Assembly (NCBI RefSeq): GCF_003073045.1
Contig: NC_037590.1
Location: 25,198,449 to 25,262,448 of the forward strand
Source: Pomacea canaliculata
Lineage: Eukaryota; Mollusca; Gastropoda; Architaenioglossa; Ampullariidae
Length of the DNA stretch: 64,000 nucleotides
Reading direction: 5' to 3'
Made by a program: the position numbers and the translations under genes. The notes under the pieces are model-generated. The model saw only the letters and a program-made list of their open reading frames with translations. It did not search any database and had not been told where the DNA came from. The stretch's first letter is position 1. The number at the start of each line of letters is the position of its first letter. This document shows positions 42,021 to 53,913 of the stretch, piece after piece.

Positions 42021-45000
42021 ATCCGGATGTCAAAAGATGCGGTGGTCCAACAGTCAGCGACGAGACGAAATCAGTGATTTAAGTGGGGAAGGTAATCTGT
42101 AATGACGAGGGAGACGCGATGTCAGCTACTATAGACTGTCTGTCACAGATACGGTCATGCACCAGTACTTCTTGGACGTCAACCTTTGAACGTTTTTACA
42201 CACACACACACACAGACAAAAGTGTTATCTGATTAATAAAGATAACTTTAAACAAAGACAAGTGTTGGCACTTCTGACCCAAACATTAGATCACTAGTCG
42301 TGTAGGTGGCGACAGTGCAATGTCTTGCAGACGCCGGCTGGCACAGTTGGTGATGGTGAAAAAAAGTTCCTATTGTTCATTTGAAGGCATCTGGATCAAA
42401 GATTCTAAAGCAAATTTGTGAAAATGTTCACCAAACGAACACCTCAATCTCGGCGACTAAAGCCGCTAGGTTTTTAAAAGAGGTGTGTCAGAAATAGAGG
42501 CAGTCAACCACAGACACATCCATTCACAGACATTTTCACATGTTTGTTTGTGTAAATAAACACAGTGTTGACGCGAGAAATAATCTTTTTTTTAATGCGT
42601 ATTAAATGGTATTAATTTGAAGACCAACTTGATCTGCATTATCAGACACGTGACACAACTGCATGACCAAGCACATGGCACAGTCATTGCCTTGTGTTAT
42701 GAGTGTTACGAGCTCATCCGTCTATGATCATGCATGGTACTCCAATACATGACACTGCGCAACGAGACACATGACACAGTCATTCCTGGTGATTCCATGA
42801 CTTGGCAGCGCATACGGCTATGCATGCCACGCACTCTTGGTGTAGTGAGGAATGCTCATCACGTGCACGGCCATGTGTTGTTGTACCCAGAGTAAATGGG
42901 AACCACTGACTCTCTTGTAGGCTGCAGCTGAGTAGAAGTGTCGGTGTGCTAGAGATGTGCAGCTACTAGTGGCACTGAAGCTTAAGACACAGCTGGGTTA
43001 GTGACAAGACAGTAGTGGCACTAAAGCTAAAGACAGCTGAGTAGCTGGGGTGATGCAAAGTGCTATATGTATGTTGATGTGGATTCATAGTGTTGTTATC
43101 ATTTTGTGACGGTTTTGTTGGGAAGACTATAGTTTTGTTTTCGCCTACCTGACAAAAAAGTTTTTTTATGAACACTAGCGAAACACTCTAGTTCTCTCCA
43201 CACTTGTCAAACCTTGATTTTCTTCCTTCGTAGTCCTGGTCCACATCTTGGCTATGAGAGGCGCAAATGGTTTCGGCATGATTGAGGAATTTGATAAGAC
43301 GTGTTATCCACTACGCTAGCGGGGCGCCTGCTGTAGGGGTGTGTGTGAATGTAGGTGGGGGTGGGGGGTGGGTGTGTGTATGGGGGGTACAGTAGTGACA
43401 CGGCACTGGAAGCTGACTTGTGACACTGTGCTGCTTCTGTGGTCCAGTGTCGCAAAGTGAGTTTTCTGTAAGTGCGCACAGCTCTGTGGTTCACACTTCT
43501 CGCTGCGAGCAGAAACCGGTCGTCGCCGCAAGACGGGAGGCAAACAAGGGCGCCATGTGTTGGCAGACGCAGTCACCAGCGAAAGTCCGTATTGTCTGTA
43601 GTGAAAACACTACTTCAAACTTCTGTCGACATTCAGTTCAAGCCAACAACGAACGAACCAGAATCCTGGCAGAAACTTTCCCAAGAATATCGAACAGACC
43701 ACATTTTAGGCAGAAGTGATTGAATAACGTTTGATAAAGCACTCGACACTGCTGGCACAGAGCGCCCTACTTTTCCCTCATCACTTTTCCCTCTACCAAT
43801 GGTAGAAAATTCTTTCGATGATCATTTACTTTCCTTCCCTAAATCTTTCTAATCACGACGGACAAAAAAGAATGATTTTGCACTGACACATCCTTACGAA
43901 AACGATTGATACATTGACTGATCGTCTTCTCTAGCTGTTGTCTGGCACACAGGCCCTTAGGATCTTTTGTGTGCAGTCTGCGAGGTACTGGCGAGCGGAC
44001 CCTGGCTCCACACAAACATCGCTCGACTCCAGAATGATGTCAACACGTGCTGTTTGTATGTTGGCCCTGTGTCAGCGCTGGTGTCAAGTCTGATGATCTT
44101 TTAGCCCCTCCACTCTCCTAGAACTCGCATCGTTGTCAATGGAGCAGTGAACTCTGTTGGTTGGCTCAGTTCTTCCTCGCAAGAACTATTACACTCCACA
44201 AGAACTATACTCTGGTCATTACCATGGTATCATCAAGTCGGTACTGCTTAACCCTCTCCTTGCGAAATAATCACAGCTATCCTAGACAAGTAACTTTACA
44301 TATATCTAATCAACCTAAACAATTTTAGAATCATAGACATGTATTTAATCACATCAAACCTAGACAATCTTAGACAAATAACTGTACTTGTATCTAACCG
44401 CAGCTATTTGTCAATCCTAGACAAGTAACAGTGCTTGTATTTGATCACAGCTCTGCTAGACCAGTGATTGTACATGCGTGTACTGGCGTGCGTGTTGGCT
44501 TGTGTGATGTCACGTGTGGACTGATGTGCGTGTTGTCCCCTGTCTACTCACAGATGCTGAGAGCGGTGGTGGCACCGCCTTATCCTCAGGCTGTCTGCCT
44601 GGCTGCAACGGTTGCTGGCTGGGCCACCCAGTGTTGCGTTCTTGCTCCTGCACGTCATGGATTTTGTGGCGTCACCAAACCACGCGCACGCGCACTGCAC
44701 GCTCAGGGTGGGGATGTCAGTTCTTTGTTTTCATCTTATCGAGTTTCATCCGGGGGTCAACCCTTGAGTGCTTCGTTTTGCTTGTACTTCCCTGTAGGCC
44801 TTCTGTTCGGAAGTTGCGAGGGTCGTGACTTCTTGTTGGCGCTGCCTGAAGTAAGGAATCACTTGCGTTGTATCTGCTGCTCACGCGAAGTGAGCCTTTC
44901 GCTTGTCACGGTGAACCCTTCTCGCCTCAGTGTCGCTTTCCTTCGATCTATTGTAGTAAGCCCTTGCCACAGTGCAGCTTCTTTCTTCCATTGTGAGCCC

Positions 45001-46350
45001 TTCACGCTCGCGGCAAGGCGGTTTCTCTTCGGTGTTAGTCATAACGTTGCCGTATCCGAACCCACTCTTCTCTCTCTCCTTTAGAGCGTACTAGTAGTAT
45101 TTACTATCTCTTCTGGAGTTCAGTCATGCAGTAAGAGGATATATAATCCCTTAGGATGATAAAATGAATTTAAATGATTGTCTCGCCTGGTGTTTTTACT
45201 AAGCCAGACATTCAGAAACAGAGACTAGTGAAGAATATCAACGGTGGTCTTCTATTAGTGATAATATGCAGCCGGAGAAATATTTGTTAATTGTAACAAC
45301 CACAAGGCATGTTAGTGCACTGCCTAGAATTAGAACAAGAGCCTTCGGTCTTAATGCCAGTATGATGTGGTGTGACTGATGCAACAATACAACAATAATA
45401 AACAGATGCCACTGAATATGAAGTTGTGAACTATACAAAAACCATTCTTTAAAAAGTAGTTTCCTCCAAACATCTAACACAAAGAGGGCAGAAGAGGTAC
45501 TAACAAAGAACTGAAGATCATATATTATCTTTATGCCAAAATACAGAGCTGAAACAAGCGAAATTGGGGCAAAAACAATTCCAGTGGACACAAGTTGAAA
45601 TTAAATGTACAATTTGTGCATTACATGAGGTTCTTGTGGACGAAAAAATACGTTTAAAAAATTAAACCGTAGTGTGTAGTGTTACACACGATACGAGCTG
45701 ATATGCCTGGATTTTTAAGAGACTGAACAATTAACGTCCCTCCAGCTGCAAGACGATCAGACCACGAACGTGTATAGGACGTGTAATACAAGTTAATTCG
45801 TGATCAGACAAATTGCTGATGCCTGACGATCACAGATCTATGCCTATGTTCAAATTGAACGAAAATGCTATTCGTATATCTTGGTTTTTATATTCTGCTT
45901 TGCTTTGTTTATATTATGCTTGAATCTTCCTAATGTCATAACGACGAAGTCTATGATATAAATGATATATCAAGCGTCAAAAAGGTCTCTCACACACACT
46001 GGAGTCCAGCTTGTGTCTTTCCCACTCTCTCTCAAATAGTTTTCAGCAATATTTAACTGAAAAGCACAAATTCATGCACAAATCACTCCTTTTCTTATAT
46101 CAAAATGCACCCTCTTGTCAATTGTTGGCATATCATTTTCCAAGAAGTGAAAGATGGATAAGAAAACTTCACGACATGTCTTTATAAAGCCAACCGGTAG
46201 TTTTGCTTAATTCAACACAAAGAACATTCGTTTAGAATGAATATATAGATGCATTAAGATTTGTTTCTGTACTCGAGTATTATACATAACTAGACATATA
46301 GTTTCACACGTACTGTGATGGGAGAAGTGGTAATTACTATGGTGTGCAAC
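42021..46350. other. Intergenic, no gene recognised
   Basis: Lies upstream of the TRP gene start. I found no exon that could be linked by phase and homology. A 217-codon open frame at 44431-45084 lacks family resemblance and begins without ATG. A CA/GT-rich, G-rich stretch is at 43340-43400. Confidence 0.4.
44270..44470. repeat. Degenerate tandem repeat, about 55-70-bp unit
   Basis: Repeated CCTAGACAAGTAAC followed by a CTTGTATCTAATCAC-like tail. About four diverged units. Confidence 0.6.
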
Positions 46351-46606
46351 TCACAGAAGTAAATTCACACCTGATGTGTCTCGATACGTTTTATTCCATG
46401 CACACTTCTTTGATATGAAAACGAGTGACCAGATTCTTAAAACTATTAATCTATCAGTTTCATGCAGCAGCGACAAATCGTCCACCGCTGCAACACCTTT
46501 ACAAAGTGCCATTGTTTCGTTCTTTTCCTCATCCAACCATTCAACACAGTTCTTGATTTTTGCAACAGAATGGCATGCTTCCTCCAAATCTGCTGTGCAA
46601 GGCTGA
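46351..46606 (-). other. Unidentified open coding-like segment
   Basis: Open for about 80 codons on the minus strand, ATG at 46587. Acidic, helix-like composition (IKNCVEWLDEEKNETMALCK, GVAAVDDLSLLHETDRLI). The frame is also open upstream to a possible CAG acceptor near 46607. I recognise no family and find no neighbouring exon. It could be an exon of an unknown gene, a retro-fragment or chance. Confidence 0.25.
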
Positions 46607-46654
46607 CATGCAGCACAACAACGATTCCAGCAAAGTTGATGGTTTGGCAGGAAA

Positions 46655-46825
46655 GTGCTTCTACCTGGAGGTGTTTGGGGAGAGTGAAGGGGAGTGAGGA
46701 GAGGAAACTGGACTGCCCGGAGAAACCTCAGACGACCAGTCCATACTGAGAATGTCCTGAGACGAGATCTGAACCGAGGTCTCTCACTGTATCGAAGTGA
46801 CTAGTCGAGAGACCGACGTCCCTAT
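46655..46825 (-). mobile_element. tRNA-derived SINE-like element
   Basis: On the minus strand it begins with a tRNA-like head containing GGTCTCTCGACTAG and a B-box-like CTCGGTTCAGATCTCG. A body with GAGGTTTCTCCGGGCAGTCC and a CT-rich part follow. The segment GGTTCAG..CTCGTCTCAGG is shared with the SINE at 52.6 kb. It ends about 40 bp before the NDUFA6 start codon, pointing away from it. Confidence 0.55.
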
Positions 46826-46866
46826 TCAAGTCTTCCATTGTCGTGGACTTACGTCCCCTTGTCAAG

Positions 46867-49404
46867 ATGGCTAACCGTGCTGTGCAACAAGGGCTAAAGC
46901 AAGTAAAACCAATCTTGTCATCAGACAGGACCCAAGCGAAACGACGTGTTTTAAATTTGTATAAGGCATGGTATAGACACATCCCTTATGTTGGTAAGTA
47001 CATCTGTTATGCGAATCGGTAAACCATTTCCAATTTCTTGTTCTAGGATCAAGGACGTTACGGTGAGCGAGGCCAAACTTTAAAGTCGAAGGACAAATGA
47101 AGTATTTGTATCTTGTCGTTATCCAGGCTCAACACAGACCTTGCATTGGTAGTCGAGAACAGAGACTTTGGAGAGCTTTTTAAAGCAGTAACAAATGAGA
47201 TAATTTCCAGCTATTTTTCAGCTAAAAAGTTTCAGTCAGTAAAGTGCTAGTGTTTTATCATTTCTTAATGTATTATTATTTTTACGCCATAACAGTTTTT
47301 AGTCAGTTGGACTACAGATTTTTACACTAGGCCATGTACACTTACTAAAATACATACAGCAGTCATTTAGGGCTCATCCCAAATTCACATACTTCTGGGA
47401 TTTTTTCAAACCAATGCTTAAAGGTCAATCATAACAATGATCAGGATTATTTTGGAAACTGTTAATTTAAGTTCCCACATGTGACATATTTAATAGGAAA
47501 AATAAACTTAGAGCACTGAAAACTTGTAGTAGTAGAGACTTGATGCTCATGTTGAGTGAAGATTGTCATCTTTAAAATTAGTGGGGACACAATTAGTACA
47601 ACTTAACTTGTGTGTAAAAAATACATGTATATATCGTTAAGCTTCTTTTAGTCTTAGTCTAAGCTAGTGAGAATGTTGCTGCACACATTCCTCTAACTAA
47701 ACTGCTATATTCTGTGGAACATTTAGCTGAAAGCTCGGATAACTTTTTTTGTAGTGCTTGTTATAACATTAAATTTTTCTGTTATGGTAGTAGGGGTCAG
47801 TCTATACAATCTCCTGTTTGTTTTTATGTGAAAATCAAGAGCTGCATTAAATGGATAGATAAAAAGATGATCACAACTTCACCATGCTGTGATGACCAAG
47901 AACTGACTTTACCTTAAGGTATAGTAAAGGCTGTGACGGTGGTGATAAGACTGTGGCATGCTGTGTGACATCAGCGAGGGAGAGGACATGTCAGTCATTG
48001 TTAGGATTTGAACTCAAGTGATTGGTGGCGTGTCATTAGTTGGATAAGTGATATATATTAGTAATAACCATCAAGATGACTATGAGCAATGTCCAACCAT
48101 ATCATTGTATCAGCTCACACTAGAATCGAGTTGATGTCAACAGGAGACGAAAGAGTCCCATGTAATTTCTCTTATTAAACACAACATCCTATAAACCATT
48201 CAACTTTTTCCATATGAACATACACGAAAATAGACGAGATTGAAACTGATCCTACTCTCTATTAGATTCTAAGCAGTTTTAATTTTCCTTTACGGTCCCT
48301 TTAATGTAGCTGTTGCTGCTGTTTTTTAGGTTTCCATATTTGTGAATACATAATATACATTTTATAAACATTTAAATATATTTTGATATCACTTTAGGAC
48401 AGACAAAATTTTATGCTAATTATTTGTAACTAATCTGTGGTGTTCCTTTATTTTTGTTTGCAGTCAAAGATTTTGATGTTCCCATCAGCATCAAGCAGGG
48501 TCGTGAGAAGCTGAGAGAGCTGTTTTTAAAAAACAGGCATGTTACAGATATCCGCACCATTGATCTTCTTGTTGTCAAGGTATATCTTCTTGCAGCTATG
48601 GCTCATATCATTTTAAATGTGTGCAGCTATATCTAGTATTGTGCTTTACTCATTAGTGTCAAGCAATCTTGCTGCCTCTGAGCTAGCTTATAGAAAATTA
48701 ATCATTAAACTTAGATTAAAAGGTATATTAAAAAAACATCTCATCTGACTTTTCCTTAGGTAATTCCTGATTTGCTTGTTTACAGTGTTGATTTATGGCT
48801 ATGTGTGCATGCATATTTTTTTTTTTAATGTATGCTGCTGTGCTTGTGTTCAGGGAAAATGTGTATCATGATTGTGCTTTAAGCACTTAATGGGAATCGT
48901 GCTATTTGTGTGTGAATGCATCATTATTATTATCTTAATATATTTTATCATTGCTGGTAAATCAGAACTGTGTAAAAATAATTCTTGATCTCTTTATTTA
49001 ATTAATCCAAGGATGGAGAGTAGGGGTTTGAGATGTAGTAGATACACCCACCTTGAAATTTCTTAACAATTCATTATTGCAAGTCATGAACAAATTTTCC
49101 ATTTAAGGAGGAAGGAGCTTTGTTTCACTTGCTTGATTTATCTAAGTATTTTCCTTTCCTGTTCATGATTTTTTAGCTTTGGTATTTCTTCTTAGTTGCT
49201 TTGCACTCTGTAATAGTTCAAGTGCTGTTATCCTGGTGAACTCGTGCAGAAAGTTATTTGGTTACTCTCCAGGGGCAAATGGATCTTGTGGAGACAACAC
49301 AAATTTGGAAGCAGCGTCCACACATCATGATGTACTTTAAGGACACAGTTAATCAGCGACCATCAGACTTTCTTGGAAAATTTTTTGATGGCCATGATCC
49401 ATAA
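46867..49404 (+). CDS. NDUFA6: NADH dehydrogenase 1 alpha subcomplex subunit 6
   Basis: LYR-family accessory subunit of mitochondrial complex I that binds the acyl carrier protein. Exons: 46867-46993, 48464-48579 and 49273-49404 (TAA), phases 1 and 0, giving 124 residues (human 128). The N-terminus is basic and lacks acids for the first 19 residues. [15 protein letters not shown] places the LYR motif at 31-33, here LYK. Exon 2 reads [20 protein letters not shown] and exon 3 ends [15 protein letters not shown], both typical of the family. ATG 46867 is the only start that fits. A SINE lies directly upstream. The first intron is about 1.5 kb and shows no further exon. A possible poly(A) signal is AATAAA at 49972-49977. 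Confidence 0.95.
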
Positions 49405-50439
49405 ATATCAATGTTAGATAACAGGTTACTGTTTGTAAGGTCTGAAAAATAGTTTGCATAAAAACTACGTCCTTCCATCTTGTGAAGAGCTTCAATCATA
49501 TCTAGGAGTGATAAAGTGTGGCTTGGACTTGCAGTTTTCTTGTAAAGTTTAGTAATAGCATCAAATTAATATCACTTCAGAACTTATGTTTTAAGATTTT
49601 TGAGTAGAATATCTTTTAAGAAAACTGATGCTCTTGCTCATCTCGCAGAATATTGTTTCCAGAAAGAAAAAAAAACCCACCTCCAGCTGTCAAAATGACT
49701 TCTTTGTGCCCAGTTCTTTCTGATGCTTGTGGAAGAATTTTTTATCTATATCTTTTGCCCAGCTTGTGTTGGGACATAATTTGTTAAATTTGTGTGTACC
49801 TACAATTTTGTGCTGCTAATAATCTGGCTTTCCTGCTTCAGTTTCACACCATTTGCTTTATCAGTGGAAGTGCTAGCAGATTGTGGGAATCAGGGTGAGG
49901 TTGGAGGCTTTCTCTAGTTTCCAAATCTAATAATCAGTCCCAGACCTACTGACAAGAAATTTAACAGGATAAATAAAGGTAACAGTTGGCACAGTTTTTT
50001 TTTTTTTTTTGAAATTCCCAAAATATTTAGTGGCAAATTCTATGTGACCTAGAACTGCATCATAAGCTTCGGCCATGAGCTGAGATCTGCTGCAAACAAA
50101 ACTTTATTGTACTTCTAGGGTAGGACTAACAGTGAGTGAAGGCAACCCCTGTTTTAAACCCAGATAGCTAAAGCTGAAAGTACTCAGCCAGAGTGTACCT
50201 TCTAGAAAACCATGGTACTTCACAATCAATACAAATGGCCTTGTCAGATTTAATACTGATTCTCTCACTAAAGTATCTCCAAGGAGGGACAATGCTAGGC
50301 TTTGCACAACAAAGCCTGCCCCCAGTGACTGTAGGTCCACCTTGACCAACCTGCCAAACCAGGGGATGGCAGGGAAAAGCATCAACACCCTCTTCCAAGA
50401 AGCACCAGTCCTCACTGCGATGTATTGGAAAGCATAGGG
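49405..50439. other. NDUFA6 3' flank
   Basis: Probable 3' UTR up to about 50 kb, then AT-rich sequence with a T-run at 49997-50012. No gene recognised. Minus-strand frames at 50104-50626 cover a LINE fossil in antisense and are not genes. Confidence 0.4.
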
Positions 50440-50640
50440 AATCATAAATAAGATGATGGATCTCAAACGCAAATGGGGCTGGATAGGACACACCCTGCGC
50501 AAACCAGCTGACACCATTGCCAAGAAAGCACTTGATTGGAACCCTCAGGGGAAGAGTTGGGAGACCAAAGCAGACTTGGACAAAAACAGTAGTGAGGCAA
50601 AGGACATCGGAACCACCTGGGCCCAACTGTAGGGGCTGCC
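50440..50640 (+). mobile_element. RTE-type LINE C-terminal fragment
   Basis: Reads KWGWIGHTLRKPADTIAKKA, LDWNPQGKSWETKADLDKN and EAKDIGTTWAQL before a stop. This is the well-known tail of RTE-type LINE polyproteins. The upstream reverse transcriptase part is not readable. This is the same family part of the life cycle as the 4 kb fossils, but a different protein segment. Confidence 0.65.
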
Positions 50641-52619
50641 TATAACAAGGTCTGCTGGTGGTGGTGTTGCGGCTCTATGCTACTTAAGGAGTAACAAGGT
50701 CTTAACTGAGGACAAAGGAGCTGAAGGGTATCAAATGGTGAGGAAAGTTTGAGGGATTAAGTTGAAATGGAGCAGGAAGATAATCAGGAGCACAGTGACC
50801 AAGACATTGTAGCAAAGACAGTAGAGCTGTGCAGCCACACCCGCAGCTGCTTAGTGATGCAGATGGGAGGTGAGATGGGTAATCAGCTTGACAGTAGGCT
50901 TTGGTCAGATAGCATTGGATGACTGAAATAATAGTAGACTGCTCAGATGAACAGGTAGTCCCAAATATTTTATGAGTATATTGAACAAATACATTTGCAC
51001 AGAATAGCAGCTTAAACTGTTTGAAGATTTTCACAAGTTGGTAGGTCAATAAAGCTCTTAAATCATCTATACACTAAAACATTTTACTGCACATTATGTT
51101 TTGGTATTTGTTCAACCGTACACACTACCAGTGTCAAACCTCTCTGTTACACTTTTTTTATATAAAGCCAATCTTTTTTGACAAATTTTCACTTTAAAAG
51201 TAAAGTCGTGAAAGTATTGCTGTGAAGGAAACTATGGTTTTCAGTGTACAAATAATTGTCATCTGCAGTCTACTGATATTTACTCTGCTCTGTTCCAAAA
51301 AGTCTTGAATGCTTATCTGAAGATTCTAGCATTATGTTAAAAAAATAATTTTCCTGATAAAAAATCTATATTCAGAGGCATAAAGGATATCACATCTCTC
51401 CCTCAAAAACTGGATTCATGATTTTTGTGCCACTTTTATTTGTATCTGTCAACTCTGTTTCTTGGAGATCTTGCTTGTAACTTGTTCTCATTGGTCTGTA
51501 AACTCCTGTTGCGATGAACAATAACATGGCTTCTCCATTGCTACACCTGTAGCAGCCCTGATATTTAGGAACTGACTGAAAAAGTTAAGCTGAAGAACTT
51601 TGTCTCCAACATTTGCTCCCAAAAAAGATGTAAAAAATATTAAAGCCCAAAAGTCATCTGAAGTAGGCCTTATGTTCAGTCTACTTGACATCTTTAACAA
51701 CTTTATGGGAAATGTGTATAGCTTTATATACACCACTGTATATTTTTATTTATTCATATATTATTTGAGAATAGCTTGAGCTTTATCATAAAATCCGAGA
51801 ACATTACCTAGGTATAAAAAGCAACACAGTTTTTGTGCACACCAGTAAAGTCGGTCTCTGGTTACTCCCAACAGAAATGCATCTCTCACATTTCAAATGG
51901 TGAAAACAAGAGAGAACAGTGGAAACAGAAATAAAATGTAAAAAGAGACACCAACAGACATACACTTTAAACACAAAACCCAATATGAGCACTAAACTTT
52001 ATTAACTGCAATTCTCATGAAAAATGTCAGAATGTGGTAATTTTCTTAAAGTTCACTGAAACATCCAAAACTATTATGATAAAAAGATATAAATTCTGGC
52101 AAAGATGTTGCTTGCAATTTTTACTATTTTTTCCCTAGCTGAATTTATGCCAATTCTTCCACATTTCTTAAAGAAGCAATCTTCACATAAATGCATAAAC
52201 ATATTTCATCCACACTAATCATAGTTTAACAAACCAGCTAAATCATCTGTACTAGGCCTAAGAACGCTAATTTTTATTGTAATATTGTTCTTGGATTTTA
52301 CCATCTTACCGAGACTCATCTTTAAGACTTTATGGGTTCTACTTGAAAGCCACAAATTGCATTTTGAAATGCACACAACAGTTGTTTTATCCCAGCACAT
52401 TAGCAACACTGAGAATGAAACTAATGGAACAACTTTAAATCATAGCTAATGATAAACCTTGTGTATGATCAGAGGCACACAATGTTTAAGTACCTCTACA
52501 ATTATAGTTCATCTATTAGTCCCTATAAGTATTAGAAGTTGCATCATTACAGAAAATATTTTGTTATTGTTAACAAATAAATAATCTTCATCAGATCTTA
52601 AGGGTTGGATGGTACAGAC
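50641..52619. other. Intergenic, nothing recognised
   Basis: AT-rich sequence without coding exons, RNA genes or clear repeats. Confidence 0.35.
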
Positions 52620-52875
52620 TTTTTAGATTTAAGAAGTCAAAGATGCCAGCACAGCAGCTGAGAAACATGAATCAATAAACTGGAGGGGGAAATCGGTGTT
52701 TTATGCTGAGCCAGCAACTATAGCTATATCCCAGCAAGGCAGCCAGCCCTGTAAACATATGCCATATTCAGAGAAAGAACAGCGTGCCTGAGACGAGTGC
52801 TGAACCCAGGACAGCCAACCTTCATTGTATTGGTGACAGGCCCTAACTGTTGTACCACCAGACCGCCTTCTATAA
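52620..52875 (-). mobile_element. tRNA-derived SINE
   Basis: Minus-strand head GGCGGTCTGGTGGTACAACA, then a B-box-like CTGGGTTCAGCACTCGTCTC. A body ends with the 80-bp domain that recurs at 4725-4830 (CTGGCTCAGCATAAAACACC). Head, body and shared tail give a near full-length SINE. Confidence 0.65.
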
Positions 52876-53726
52876 ATAGGGGAGTCTTCAGTCCAGACTT
52901 TTCATTAAAATTACACTGACCCAAATGGAGTTCAGAATTTCTCTGGATAGATTCTGTGTGTTTAATGAGATTGAAATTGTGCATAACACTAAGCATACAA
53001 GGGATGTCTATGCTAAAAAAGACAATGTACACCAACCCACTAATTTAATACCAAAATATAACAAGGTGTCTAAACACAACTACACTTCTTGCATCAATAA
53101 TCAACTATGTGTAAGAATATAACAGGCAAACAGTATGTCACTTTATGCAATAAGCATTTGGTTGGTTGCTCTCCCTATGCAGTGGTTGCCTATCCATACA
53201 ACATGGCATTTTAATTAGAAGTCATGTAAACCTACTATGCTGCTCCAGTCTTAGAAGTCAGACTTTTTTCTTCATAGCTGTGTAGTGACAATTTTAATAT
53301 GAAAGCTATACAAAAAAATGGAAATATTATATGACTTTGATGTGATTGCTTTAGAATACCAAATGAAATTATCAAGCATGAATTTCTTCGAACTGCCAGC
53401 ACTAAAGTTAACATATACCTCAGAACATGTAAACGTTAAAGGTGTGACGATCAGTGTTTTTCTTGGACTGATGACTAGCATTTAAAATTTTTTTTTTTTT
53501 GTATTATGGTAACATAAGCACAGATAAAACTGTTTTGATAAATTAACACAAGGTAATTTTTTCAAAGCCCAGGAAAGCAGTGAGAAGCACAGCTCTAATA
53601 GGCAACAAGAAGAAACTTTAAAAAAAAAAATTTTTTTAAATTGTGGGGATGCTTGGAAGAATATTCTGATGGTAATTTCAAGGTTTAATCAAGTAATATA
53701 TGTGTGCCTTAATCGCTATAAAAGTT
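52876..53726. other. Intergenic / LUC7L 3' side
   Basis: No gene recognised. A T-run lies at 53490-53501. Confidence 0.35.
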
Positions 53727-53732
53727 TTTATT
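53727..53732 (-). terminator. LUC7L poly(A) signal
   Basis: AATAAA on the minus strand, about 180 nt after the stop codon. Confidence 0.4.
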
Positions 53733-53913
53733 GCAATCAGCATATTTTATACAGATGTGAATTTTAACTGACGGATTGAAACTGAGAAACAATGGATTAC
53801 TAACATGAAATATGACATGTATATAAGGTTATTATAAGTAACAATAAAAACCATGTCTTGCAGGTCCTGCACTTGGGCAAAACAAAAATGCAGTTCTTGG
53901 TGAAATGTCTGGC

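Noticed and set aside
43940..44090. Minus-strand segment resembling an extra TRP exon (VDIILESSDVCVEPGSARQY)
   Set aside because: The TRP gene already has a phase-perfect first exon at 42020-41942. The segment lacks a good donor and acceptor pair.
44431..45084. 217-codon plus-strand open frame
   Set aside because: It begins at a non-ATG codon, has Ser/Cys/Val-rich composition without motifs, and no splice-linked neighbours.
50104..50626. Two long minus-strand frames
   Set aside because: The plus strand in the same place carries an RTE LINE tail; the minus frames are its antisense shadow.
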